Shown here: positions 1 to 7,876 of the stretch, one piece after another | How positions within the stretch are numbered: the stretch's first letter is position 1 | Layout of the letters: each line of letters begins with the position of its first letter | Source of the DNA: JAHDCJ01 sp039028895 | GTDB lineage: Bacteria > Bacteroidota > Bacteroidia > Chitinophagales > Saprospiraceae | DNA length: 53,379 bases | Assembly: GCA_039028895.1 (NCBI GenBank) | Contig: JBCCHF010000046.1 | Location: forward strand, 1-53,379 | Direction of reading: 5' to 3' | The notes under the pieces: model-generated | Told to the model about the DNA's origin: nothing | The model's input: only the letters and a program-made list of their open reading frames with translations | Databases searched by the model: none | Made by a program: the position numbers and the translations under genes

Positions 1-246
1 AACGCTGGGTTTGGGGGGAAAGTGCTGCCGTAAGTGTCAATCCAATAACAGGTAGTGTAGAATCTGATAAATTTAAACTCGAATTTATCCATACCCCAGG
101 CCATCCCCTGTTTTTCTCAATAAAGCAAAGATGATCTGGTGAATGGCCTGGGGTATGGATAAATTCGAGTTTAAATTTATCAGATTCTACACTACCTGTT
201 ATTGGATTGACACTTACGGCAGCACTTTCCCCCCAAACCCAGCGTT
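1..246. repeat. Perfect 104-bp inverted repeat at window edge
   Basis: Bases 1-104 are the exact reverse complement of 143-246, separated by a 38-base spacer (105-142). The right arm lies inside a minus-strand gene that reads naturally through the spacer; the left arm is therefore the foreign copy. The junction shows short microhomology (ATGG). This is typical of a fold-back chimera or a contig-end assembly error, although a real palindromic end cannot be excluded from sequence alone. The left arm may extend beyond the window. Confidence 0.95.
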
Positions 247-562
247 CTACAATCGGTAATTTTTCGGGTTTTTTGAGTAGTTCTACACCGATAGGATGTG
301 CATAAACAGGCTTTCCCCATTCCTGTACAACAGGAATATTACCACTATGATCTTCGTGAAAATGGGTGATTAAAACCTGGTCGATTTGCTTTTCCTGGAA
401 GCATTTCCGAAAAAACCTGACCATATTGGACTGTGCCGTATCAATAAGGATTCCATCCAACAAGAAACAATAGACCGGTCTCTTAGGGATTAAATTGAGG
501 GGGGAATAAACAAACTCAAAAAATTCAACCTCGAAATGCCTTTTCTGCCTCAATTGGCTCAT
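105..562 (-). CDS. Metallo-beta-lactamase-fold hydrolase, N-terminal part
   Basis: This minus-strand gene starts with ATG at 562 and reads through about 152 genuine codons before entering the inverted-repeat copy at 104. No stop is met before the window edge, so the 3' end is missing. It shows the MBL-fold metal-binding motif THFHEDHSGN (the HxHxDH motif) and the following metal-ligand region HTPGHSPDH, spaced as in glyoxalase-II-like or RNase-Z-like hydrolases. There is no signal peptide, so a cytoplasmic Zn hydrolase is likely. The substrate cannot be told. Residues read beyond base 105 (from WPGV onward) come from the mirrored arm and should not be trusted. Confidence 0.8.
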
Positions 563-795
563 GCGTGTCCTAATTTTGACCAAATATCAATTTTCAGGAT
601 TAATATATCGTCAGTCTTCTGTCATGAAACATTTTTCTCCCATTTTATGACACTCTATAAACAATACCAGTAAGTTGAGGCGGTTTATTCAACCAACTTT
701 TAACCTGTTTTTAACGTTCTCTTTATACAGAAAAGCCTACCATTGCTTGATTAAAAAGTTTGTTTGTTGTTATTTGGCTATCTAATTCGCTTTTT

Positions 796-2790
796 ATGAA
801 GATCATTCACATTTTATCCTTATTCCTTGGCATTGCTTTTTTCACTGGTTGCACCTACACCGAAAAGATCCGAGATGGTCAGACGGCCTACGATCGCATG
901 CAATATTCTGTCGCGGTTAAATTGCTTGAAAAGGAATTCAACCGGGCAAATGCTACGCTCGATAAAGCCAATAAAGCCTATTTGCTTGGTGTTTCCTTCC
1001 GGGAAATGAACGAAAACGAGCGGTCAAGAGACTGGTTCAAGAATGCTTATGATCTTCAATATGGCCCTGAAGCCCTCCGAGACTATGCTTACGCTCTTAA
1101 ATTCAATGAGGAATACGAAAAAGCCGCTAAAGTCTTTCTCCAGGTAGGGCAAGAGATGGGTAATCCATATAAGTTTAAAAAGGAATCTGAGGCATGTGCA
1201 TTGGCTGCTGAATGGGTCAAACAGAAACCAGATAATCAATATGCAGTAGAGTTACTCGAGTTTAACTCCAAGAATTCTGATTACGCCCCAAGCCTGTATG
1301 CTTCGAACCAGATCGTAATTTCTTCTGATCGAGATTTATCTGAAGGTCAAAAATCATACAGCTGGTACGGTAACGACTTCAGCGACTTGTTTCTTATTGA
1401 TCTTGAGACAAATAGCATTAGTAGTTTCGATGAATCATTGAACACAGAATTCAATGAAGGCACCTCTAGCTTCAATGCAGATCGATCAAGAGTTTACTTC
1501 ACTCGTTGTGGATCTGACAAGAAAAATGGTATTGATTATTGCAAAATCATGTATGCCATCAAGAAGAAAGATGGCAGCTGGTCAACGCCAAAGATTATGA
1601 GTTTTGTTGAAGGTGAAGTCAATTACAGACATCCGTTCATGTCTGAAGATGGAAATAACCTATATTTTTCCTCCGACGCACCAATGGGGTTTGGGGGATT
1701 TGATCTCTACCGTGTAGAAAAAACGGACAATGGCTGGTCTGATCCCTATAATCTTGGCAGCAAGGTTAATTCTGAAGGCAATGAACTTTTCCCTTTTCTT
1801 GATACAGACTCCCTGTATTTTGCCTCTGACGGGTATCCTGGAATGGGTGGCCTGGACATTTTTAAAGTTGTAAGAGTTGAAAATAAGTGGAGAAACCTCT
1901 CCAATCTCAAGGCACCTTTAAATTCGGGCGGTGACGACTTTGCTTTTGTAATCAATAAAGAAGAAGTACTTGAAGACCAAACAGTGTTACAATCTGGATA
2001 TTTCAGTTCTACAAGGCCAGATGGGGCTGGAAGTGATGATATATACAGATTTTCAAGAACCATCCCACCTCCACCACCACCTGTGGAAGAGCCTTCAGAA
2101 GCGCCTTTAGTTTATAAACTTTTACTTGAGGGTATTGTACTTAAAAACCTGTATATCAATCCAGACAACCCTAATAGTGGAATTACCGGACAAGCTCCAC
2201 TCCCGAACTCTAGTGTTGAGGTAAACTTCGGTGAACAAACTATTCAGCTAGAAACAGACCAAGAAGGTAAATTCTTTATGGAATTGGAATTCGAAACAGA
2301 TTACAATTTCCTGGCCTCCAGTGAAAATTATTTCAATAATACAGCATTCTTGTCCACCAAAGGTGAAGTAAAGATTGAAGAAGAGCCAGTTAGGACACTT
2401 ACCGTAGAGATCACTTTAGATAAGTTATTTAAGAATGTGGACATTAATCTTCCTAACATCTATTACGATTTTGATAAATGGGATATCCGGAAAGACGCTG
2501 AACCTACACTTAATGATCTGGTCGGTATCCTGAATAATAATCCTCAAATCGCAAAGATTCAACTATCCTCTCACACTGATTGCCGCGGATCAAATCCGTT
2601 CAATGAAGAATTGTCTCAAAAAAGAGCACAATCGGCAGTGGACTACCTGATCAAGCGAGGCATAGCTGCTGATAGACTTTCAGCAAAAGGATATGGGGAA
2701 GACGAACCAGAAGTAGACTGCGCCTGCCTGAGATGCACAGAAGAAGAGCATCAACAAAATCGTCGAACCGCTTTCAGAATTATTGAGTAA
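796..2790 (+). CDS. PorE-like lipoprotein: TPR, PD40 propeller, OmpA domain
   Basis: This is an outer-membrane-associated lipoprotein of 664 residues from the ATG at 796. That start is preferred over one 12 codons upstream because it gives a clean lipoprotein signal with lipobox FTGC (Cys19). Domain order: TPR-like helices (about 25-165); WD40/PD40 propeller blades with repeated LYFSSDAPMGFGGFDLYRV-type strands (about 170-430); a short Pro-rich linker; a carboxypeptidase-regulatory-like beta domain (about 450-540); and a C-terminal OmpA peptidoglycan-binding domain (YYDFDKWDIR ... NRRTAF). The same architecture is found in PorE of the type IX secretion system and in many Bacteroidota gliding or envelope proteins. 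No other T9SS machinery gene is adjacent, so PorE identity is an inference. It is convergent with glnN (32 bp). Confidence 0.85.
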   Translation: MKIIHILSLFLGIAFFTGCTYTEKIRDGQTAYDRMQYSVAVKLLEKEFNRANATLDKANKAYLLGVSFREMNENERSRDWFKNAYDLQYGPEALRDYAYALKFNEEYEKAAKVFLQVGQEMGNPYKFKKESEACALAAEWVKQKPDNQYAVELLEFNSKNSDYAPSLYASNQIVISSDRDLSEGQKSYSWYGNDFSDLFLIDLETNSISSFDESLNTEFNEGTSSFNADRSRVYFTRCGSDKKNGIDYCKIMYAIKKKDGSWSTPKIMSFVEGEVNYRHPFMSEDGNNLYFSSDAPMGFGGFDLYRVEKTDNGWSDPYNLGSKVNSEGNELFPFLDTDSLYFASDGYPGMGGLDIFKVVRVENKWRNLSNLKAPLNSGGDDFAFVINKEEVLEDQTVLQSGYFSSTRPDGAGSDDIYRFSRTIPPPPPPVEEPSEAPLVYKLLLEGIVLKNLYINPDNPNSGITGQAPLPNSSVEVNFGEQTIQLETDQEGKFFMELEFETDYNFLASSENYFNNTAFLSTKGEVKIEEEPVRTLTVEITLDKLFKNVDINLPNIYYDFDKWDIRKDAEPTLNDLVGILNNNPQIAKIQLSSHTDCRGSNPFNEELSQKRAQSAVDYLIKRGIAADRLSAKGYGEDEPEVDCACLRCTEEEHQQNRRTAFRIIE

Positions 2791-2822
2791 AAGCACTTAT
2801 CCCCTCTTATTTTAACAAGGTA

Positions 2823-5018
2823 TTAATGAATGTAAAGCATCTCGGTATACTTTGGTAATGGCCAAAGTTTGTCATCAATATTCAGCTCCAACTCATCAGC
2901 ATGTTCCCTGATCTCTTCCAGGAAAGGTCGGATTTCGTTACAAAAGTTATCAGCCTTGGCTTTTGTATTTCCAATCGATTCAGCTTTACTCAAAAGTTTA
3001 GCTAAAGACTCAAGCTTATTACTCAACTTTTCGTAGTGGTCGTTTATCGAGATCATCAGATTTTGTTGAGCAACGAAACGGCTTTTCTGAATACCCGCTG
3101 CTGATATTGCATTGATATTATCAGCCACCTTTGACAAATATGCCATTCCAGAAGGCAAGATGTGATTGATGCAGATATTCAACAACACTTTGGCTTCCGT
3201 TTCAACTTCCGAAGAATAGCGATTAAGTAAGTTTTCGCGTCTAGCTTCAAGTTCATTTTCTGATAGAACTCCAGCCGAGGAGAACAGTTTTTTAGCCTTG
3301 TCAGAAGTATAAGCATCCAGGGCTTCTGGTGTGGATTTGGCAGCACTTCGTTTCCTGGTCTTCATTTCCTTGTGCCAGAGTTCGCTGTTATTATCCCCTT
3401 CAAAAAGCAAATTCTTGATCCCTGGAATAATATTCTGTAAAACTTTCAGAATGGCAGCATCCTTTTTGAAGCCTTTCTTTTTGACGAGATCGTCAACGGA
3501 GGTTTTGAACGATTGCAGTTGTTTACCTACAATGGTATTCATTACAATCATTGGAGAAGATGAATTATGACCAGCTCCAACTTGCCTTAACTCAAACTTC
3601 CCGCCCGTAAAGGCAATAGGGGAAGTTCTGTTTTCGTCAGTATTTTCCTTCATCAAATCCGGGATTCGATTATGGATCTCCATCTTCAACTCCGTTTTTC
3701 TGTCTTCGTTTTCAAACCACTCATCCCCTTTCTTCTCCATATCTTCTAATAGTTCTCTCATCTGTTTTCCAATAAAAACAGAAATCAATGCTGGAGGTGC
3801 ACCCCCTGTTCCTATTCTGAGGTCATTGCCAGAAGAAGCAATACAGGCCCTAAGGATATCGTCATTGTCATTTATCGCCTTTAATGTATTAATAAAGAAG
3901 GTGAGAAAAAGAAGGTTCTTTCTTGGTGTATCTGCAGGAGAAAACAAGTTTTTACCCGTGTCTGTATGCAATGACCAATTATTATGTTTAGCAGAACCAT
4001 TATTCTTCGCGAATGGTTTTTCGTGGAGTAAAATCCGAAGTTTATGCCGTTTGGCCACCCGATGCATCAGGTCCATCAACAGCAGGTTATGATCGATACT
4101 GACATTAACTTCCTCAAATTCTGGAACAATCTCGAATTGAGCTGGCCCCACTTCATTATGCCTGGTCACGACCGGAATACCGAGCTTATGGCATTCCTCT
4201 TCTAATTCCATCATAAAAGCATATATCCTTTCCGGAATAGCACCAAAGTAGTGATTCTGGAGTTCCTGTACTTTTGGAGTAGGTGCGCCAACCAGGGTCC
4301 TATTTGCAAGTAAAAGATCAGGGCGTGTATTTACGAATGCTTCATCTACCGCATAATATTCTTGTTCCACACCCAGCATGGGAAACACCTTTGTCACAAA
4401 ACGATCAAAGTAATTAGCCACTGGGACGGCAGCCGTTTCCAGAAATTGTTGGGACTTCAGTAAAGGCGATTTATAATCGAGTGCTTCACCATTATAGGAA
4501 ACAAATATAGTCGGTATGCACAGCGTTCTCCCCTCACCAATTACCATGATAAATGCAGGAGATGATGGGTCCCATGCTGTGTAGCCTCGTGCCTCAAAGG
4601 TAGACCGCAATCCCCCTGTCGGGAAATCTGATGCATCAGGGCCCTGTTGTAGTAATGCATTTCCCTTAAACTCTTCAATAGCCTTTCCTTTCCTTACCGT
4701 AAAAAAGGCATCATGCTTTTCTGCCGTTTGTCCGGTCAGCGGTTGGAACCAATGAGAGAAGTGAGTAGCACCTTTAGCCATGGCCCAGGCTTTCATCGCT
4801 GAGGCGGCTTGTTCGGCAATTGAACTGTCAATTTTATCTTTCGACTCTATGGCTGCTTTCACCTTTTCATAGGCTTCTTCTGACAAGTATTCCTGCATTG
4901 CAGTATCTCCAAATACATTAACCCCAAAATACTCGGATATCTTTTTGCTAAGCAATTTATGGGGCTCCCATTGTCGATTTTGAGCAGATTGAAGGGCAAC
5001 AAACCTTAAATTCTTCAT
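2823..5018 (-). CDS. glnN: Glutamine synthetase type III
   Basis: GSIII ligates ammonia to glutamate using ATP, in the cytoplasm. The length (731 residues) is the usual GSIII length of about 700-730, much longer than GSI or GSII. Visible signatures are RHNEVGPAQFEI, the substrate/nucleotide segment KPFAKNNGSAKHNNWSLHTD, and ISVFIG after GTGGAPPA. The start is the ATG at 5018, followed by KNLRFVALQSAQNRQWEP, typical of the family N-terminus. It is transcribed divergently from a GSII gene across a 201-bp AT-rich spacer. Family assignment is firm; the gene name follows the GSIII convention. Confidence 0.96.
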   Translation of the reverse strand: MKNLRFVALQSAQNRQWEPHKLLSKKISEYFGVNVFGDTAMQEYLSEEAYEKVKAAIESKDKIDSSIAEQAASAMKAWAMAKGATHFSHWFQPLTGQTAEKHDAFFTVRKGKAIEEFKGNALLQQGPDASDFPTGGLRSTFEARGYTAWDPSSPAFIMVIGEGRTLCIPTIFVSYNGEALDYKSPLLKSQQFLETAAVPVANYFDRFVTKVFPMLGVEQEYYAVDEAFVNTRPDLLLANRTLVGAPTPKVQELQNHYFGAIPERIYAFMMELEEECHKLGIPVVTRHNEVGPAQFEIVPEFEEVNVSIDHNLLLMDLMHRVAKRHKLRILLHEKPFAKNNGSAKHNNWSLHTDTGKNLFSPADTPRKNLLFLTFFINTLKAINDNDDILRACIASSGNDLRIGTGGAPPALISVFIGKQMRELLEDMEKKGDEWFENEDRKTELKMEIHNRIPDLMKENTDENRTSPIAFTGGKFELRQVGAGHNSSSPMIVMNTIVGKQLQSFKTSVDDLVKKKGFKKDAAILKVLQNIIPGIKNLLFEGDNNSELWHKEMKTRKRSAAKSTPEALDAYTSDKAKKLFSSAGVLSENELEARRENLLNRYSSEVETEAKVLLNICINHILPSGMAYLSKVADNINAISAAGIQKSRFVAQQNLMISINDHYEKLSNKLESLAKLLSKAESIGNTKAKADNFCNEIRPFLEEIREHADELELNIDDKLWPLPKYTEMLYIH

Positions 5019-5137
5019 AGCAAGAGTATTTTTTTAATTTTTTTTGAGAAAAAATTAGCAAAAAAGTGGTTTTGGGCTAATATTTTTCACTTTTTCCACA
5101 CAAAATTGAGGTTTTCCACATTTATGGCATAATATTT

Positions 5138-5170
5138 TTTGTTTTTTTTACCACAAAGCATATATATTTG
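5138..5170 (+). promoter_or_regulatory. Bacteroidota-type promoter for GSII
   Basis: TTTG at 5138-5141 and TATATTTG at 5163-5170 are separated by 21 bases, matching the Bacteroidota sigma-ABfr consensus TTTG-N19-21-TAnnTTTG. The predicted transcription start is near 5176, leaving a leader of about 44 nt before the ATG at 5220. Confidence 0.6.
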
Positions 5171-5219
5171 TACCAACGTTCCGTATTTAATAAAAAACAT
5201 ACAACAAAATTTCTGAGCA

Positions 5220-6233
5220 ATGGCAAAAATTAAATTTGAGTACATCTGGCTGGATGGATATAAGCCAGAACCAAATCTAAGAAGCAAAACCAAAGTTTTA
5301 AGTTTATCAAATTACGAAGGCGCAGTTGACGTTCTTCCTGACTGGTCATTCGATGGTAGTTCTACCCTTCAGGCTGAAGGTCATTCATCTGACTGTGTAT
5401 TGAAACCTGTTGCAGTCTATCCTGATCCACAACGCAGATCAGCTTATCTTGTAATTTGTGAAGTATACAATGCAGATGGTACCCCACATGCATCAAACAC
5501 TAGAGCATTGATCGAGAATGACAGCGAGGAGTACTGGTTTGGATTCGAGCAAGAATATGTTCTTACCGTAAATGGTAAACCATTAGGATTCCCTGAAGGT
5601 GGTTATCCAGGTCCTCAAGGTCCTTATTATTGTGCTGTAGGTAATGGAAAAGTTTCAGGTCGCGATATCGTTGAGGAACACCTTGATGTATGCCTTGATG
5701 CCGGCCTTGGTATTACCGGAATTAATGCAGAGGTAATGTTAGGTCAGTGGGAATACCAGTGCTTTGGTAAAGGCGCAAAGAAAGTTTCTGATGATTTAAC
5801 CTGCGCAAGGTACCTCCTTGAAAGAATCACTGAAGGATATGGCGTTTCTGTCGACCTTCATCCCAAGCCTGTTAAAGGTGACTGGAACGGATCCGGAATG
5901 CACTGTAATTTTTCTAACAAAATCATGCGTGAAGTTGGAGGAGAAGAGCTATTTAAAACAATCTGTGAAGCTTTCCGCCCAGTTCACAATGAGCATATTG
6001 CCATCTATGGATCTGACAACGACCAACGTTTGACCGGATTACATGAAACACAGTCTATCAGTACATTTAGTTATGGTATCAGTGACAGAGGTGCTTCAAT
6101 CCGTATCCCGGTTTCAACAGCACAAACCTGGATAGGTTACCTTGAGGATCGTCGTCCTGCTTCAAATGCAGATCCTTACTTGATTGTTGATCGTATCATT
6201 AAAACTATCGAATCTGCTTTGGTAACTGCATAG
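5220..6233 (+). CDS. Glutamine synthetase, GSII (eukaryote-like) type
   Basis: This is a second ammonia-assimilating glutamine synthetase, 337 residues, unrelated in length and detail to the GSIII opposite. It starts with the beta-Grasp domain (FEYIWLDGY, WSFDGSSTLQAEGHSSDC). The catalytic domain follows, with EQEY, NGSGMHCNFSNK (ATP/Glu binding) and GSDNDQRLTGLHET, and ends with RRPASNADPYLI, as in plant and animal GSII enzymes. The short 337-residue form is common in Bacteroidota. The ATG at 5220 is the only plausible start and lies 50 bases after a good promoter. It is followed by a strong bidirectional terminator. Confidence 0.95.
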   Translation: MAKIKFEYIWLDGYKPEPNLRSKTKVLSLSNYEGAVDVLPDWSFDGSSTLQAEGHSSDCVLKPVAVYPDPQRRSAYLVICEVYNADGTPHASNTRALIENDSEEYWFGFEQEYVLTVNGKPLGFPEGGYPGPQGPYYCAVGNGKVSGRDIVEEHLDVCLDAGLGITGINAEVMLGQWEYQCFGKGAKKVSDDLTCARYLLERITEGYGVSVDLHPKPVKGDWNGSGMHCNFSNKIMREVGGEELFKTICEAFRPVHNEHIAIYGSDNDQRLTGLHETQSISTFSYGISDRGASIRIPVSTAQTWIGYLEDRRPASNADPYLIVDRIIKTIESALVTA

Positions 6234-6276
6234 ATGATTAAAGTTAGTTGCTGATTACAGCAATAAACTTAGAAAT

Positions 6277-6316
6277 AAAAAAAGGTGATTTTGCATTTGC
6301 AGAATCACCTTTTTTT
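6277..6316. terminator. Bidirectional rho-independent terminator
   Basis: GGTGATTTTGC (6284-6294) pairs with GCAGAATCACC (6299-6309) with one G-T pair and a four-base loop, flanked by an A-run at 6277-6283 and a T-run at 6310-6316. It sits between convergent GSII and the transaldolase gene and can serve both. Confidence 0.85.
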
Positions 6317-6333
6317 ATGAGTTATCTTTTTGA

Positions 6334-6990
6334 TCAGGAATTTCCCTTTCTATAATCAGCAAGAAATTTTTCGAGGCCGATATCAGTCAATGGATGTTTT
6401 AGGAGACCCATTATTGCATTAAAAGGACAAGTAACCACATCTGCCCCTAATTCAGCACAGCGGACGATATGGAGGGGGCTTCTAATTGAAGCTGCCAGAA
6501 TCTCAGTTTCAAAACCATAGTTAGCGTAGATCTCAACCAATTCATCAATTAAACCAAGACCATCCCAATTAATATCGTCAATTCTCCCAATAAATGGTGA
6601 AACATAAGTCGCACCTGCTTTTGCTGCCAAAAGGGCCTGCCCTGCTGAGAATACCAAAGTGCAGTTGGTTTTGATCCCATTTTCAGAGAAATACTTTAAA
6701 GCTTTTATGCCATCTTTAATCATGGGCACTTTAACAACGATGTTCTCATGAAGTGAAGCGAGGTGCTCTCCTTCCTTAACTATACCATCAAAATCTGTAG
6801 AAATAACTTCTGCGCTTACATCTCCATCTACTAGTTTACAAATGTCAATATAACGCTGAATAATATTAGCATCACCGATTACACCATCTTTAGCCATTAA
6901 TGAAGGATTGGTAGTTACGCCATCCAGTACACCAAGGTCATTCGCTTCCCTGATTTGATCAAGGTTAGCCGTGTCAATAAAAAATTTCAT
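6334..6990 (-). CDS. tal: Transaldolase, TalC/FSA subfamily
   Basis: This 218-residue single-domain TIM barrel transfers a dihydroxyacetone unit between sugar phosphates in the non-oxidative pentose phosphate pathway. The Schiff-base Lys is in VVKVPM. Two positions that separate transaldolase from fructose-6-phosphate aldolase can be read: Glu in VSAEVIS (FSA has Gln) and Phe in SPFIGRIDD (FSA has Tyr). Both point to transaldolase, as does the closeness to Bacillus YwjH-type proteins. The start ATG at 6990 gives the family N-terminus MKFFIDTANLDQI. It links to the xylose locus functionally, because xylulose-5-phosphate enters this pathway, but not by operon. Confidence 0.9.
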   Translation of the reverse strand: MKFFIDTANLDQIREANDLGVLDGVTTNPSLMAKDGVIGDANIIQRYIDICKLVDGDVSAEVISTDFDGIVKEGEHLASLHENIVVKVPMIKDGIKALKYFSENGIKTNCTLVFSAGQALLAAKAGATYVSPFIGRIDDINWDGLGLIDELVEIYANYGFETEILAASIRSPLHIVRCAELGADVVTCPFNAIMGLLKHPLTDIGLEKFLADYRKGNS

Positions 6991-7123
6991 AAAACTGAGG
7001 GATAAGTTGAGGAAATAATAATGGACAAAACAATAATTAAATCATCAATAATTGTTGGTCAGAACACACTACACTTTTAATTATTCTGAAGATACAAAAC
7101 ATTTAATTGCCAGAATAAAAAAA

Positions 7124-7215
7124 GGCAGGGACCCATATCGACTGCTACAACCGCCTACCCTTGCTTGCTTTCACACCTGGGGGATTCAGCAGGAGCTAGC
7201 CATACGAGCCCTACC
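7124..7215 (-). ncRNA. ffs: Signal recognition particle RNA (4.5S, small type)
   Basis: This minus-strand RNA forms one long hairpin: GGTAGGG (7215-7209) pairs with CCCTGCC (7130-7124); next, CTCGTAT pairs with ATATGGG, and CCTGCT with AGCAG. The apex (7162-7178) holds the universal domain IV: AGGTGTGAAAGCAAGCA, i.e. the asymmetric AAGCA/CAGG loop and a GAAA (GNRA) tetraloop in the place of the usual GGAA. A T-run (7123-7117 on the minus strand) follows as terminator, and a TACATTTG -7 element precedes the 5' end by 6 nt. It binds Ffh for co-translational membrane targeting. Apparent ORFs over this region are spurious. Confidence 0.92.
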
Positions 7216-7220
7216 GGGCA

Positions 7221-7228
7221 CAAATGTA
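7221..7228 (-). promoter_or_regulatory. -7 element of the SRP RNA promoter
   Basis: TACATTTG on the minus strand exactly matches the Bacteroidota -7 consensus TAnnTTTG and ends six bases before the first paired base of the SRP RNA. No TTTG -33 element was seen at the usual distance. Confidence 0.6.
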
Positions 7229-7297
7229 CAAAATTACACCTCTATTTTTCTGTTTTTTTTGAAAGAAAATACAGCAAAACACAAAAAAAACTATTAG

Positions 7298-7305
7298 TAT
7301 ATTTG
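7298..7305 (+). promoter_or_regulatory. -7 element upstream of sixA
   Basis: TATATTTG matches TAnnTTTG and lies 18 bases before the ATG at 7324, so the sixA-ppk1-rimO transcript would have a very short leader. A TTTG occurs only at about 36 bases upstream, too far to be a standard -33 box. Confidence 0.5.
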
Positions 7306-7323
7306 AAGAAAATCGATAGATTA

Positions 7324-7818
7324 ATGAAAACCCTAATCTTTGTCAGGCATGCCAAGTCAAGTTGGGCAGACCCAAGCCTGCAGGACCATGACAGACCGTT
7401 AAATAATCGTGGTAAACGTGACGCCCCTGTTATGGGCCAGCTTTTACACGGACGAGGTATTATGCCAGACCTGATGATCACAAGCTCTGCAAAGAGAGCA
7501 AGGAGGACAGCAAAGGTTATTGCCAAAGAATTGGGTTACCCCAAAGAAGACTTGAAAATTGTACCTGCTATTTATGGTGCTTTTGCACAGGATATTCTTG
7601 AATTGATTAAAATGCTGGACGATGAGCTTAATTGTGTAATGGTATTCGGTCACAATCCTGAGTTTACAAGCCTTGCAAATTATTTCAGCACCGAATACAT
7701 AGACAATGTCCCTACTTGCGGGATCGTTACCATTCAGGTTGGATGCGAACACTGGAAAGATGTCGACAATGGTAACAGCAAGTTAATTGCTTTCGATTAT
7801 CCAAAGAAATTCCAGTAA
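7324..7818 (+). CDS. sixA: SixA-like histidine phosphatase
   Basis: This is a histidine-phosphatase (phosphoglycerate-mutase-like) superfamily protein, 164 residues from the ATG at 7324. A longer reading from 7165 would run into the SRP RNA gene and adds no recognisable sequence. The catalytic phospho-acceptor His is in VRHAKSSW, with supporting Arg in KRARRTA and the second His in FGHNPEF. The short length and motif spelling match SixA-type phosphohistidine phosphatases; SixA acts on phospho-His of HPt or PTS-Ntr proteins. It is followed at 58 bp by ppk1, a neighbour pairing seen in other Bacteroidota, which suggests a role tied to phosphate or polyphosphate. The substrate is inferred only. 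Confidence 0.85.
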   Translation: MKTLIFVRHAKSSWADPSLQDHDRPLNNRGKRDAPVMGQLLHGRGIMPDLMITSSAKRARRTAKVIAKELGYPKEDLKIVPAIYGAFAQDILELIKMLDDELNCVMVFGHNPEFTSLANYFSTEYIDNVPTCGIVTIQVGCEHWKDVDNGNSKLIAFDYPKKFQ

Positions 7819-7876
7819 CAGAAGAAGATTTTTCGCAGACTCCCTTTATATTTTGTGATTTGAGTAACTTATTCGA

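Noticed and set aside
6334..6990. Fructose-6-phosphate aldolase for the TalC-type protein
   Set aside because: The Gln and Tyr that mark FSA are replaced by Glu and Phe, the transaldolase pair.
7052..7323. ORFs over the SRP RNA, including an N-terminal extension of sixA
   Set aside because: The region folds as 4.5S RNA on the other strand and has its own promoter box and terminator; the extension has no homology features.
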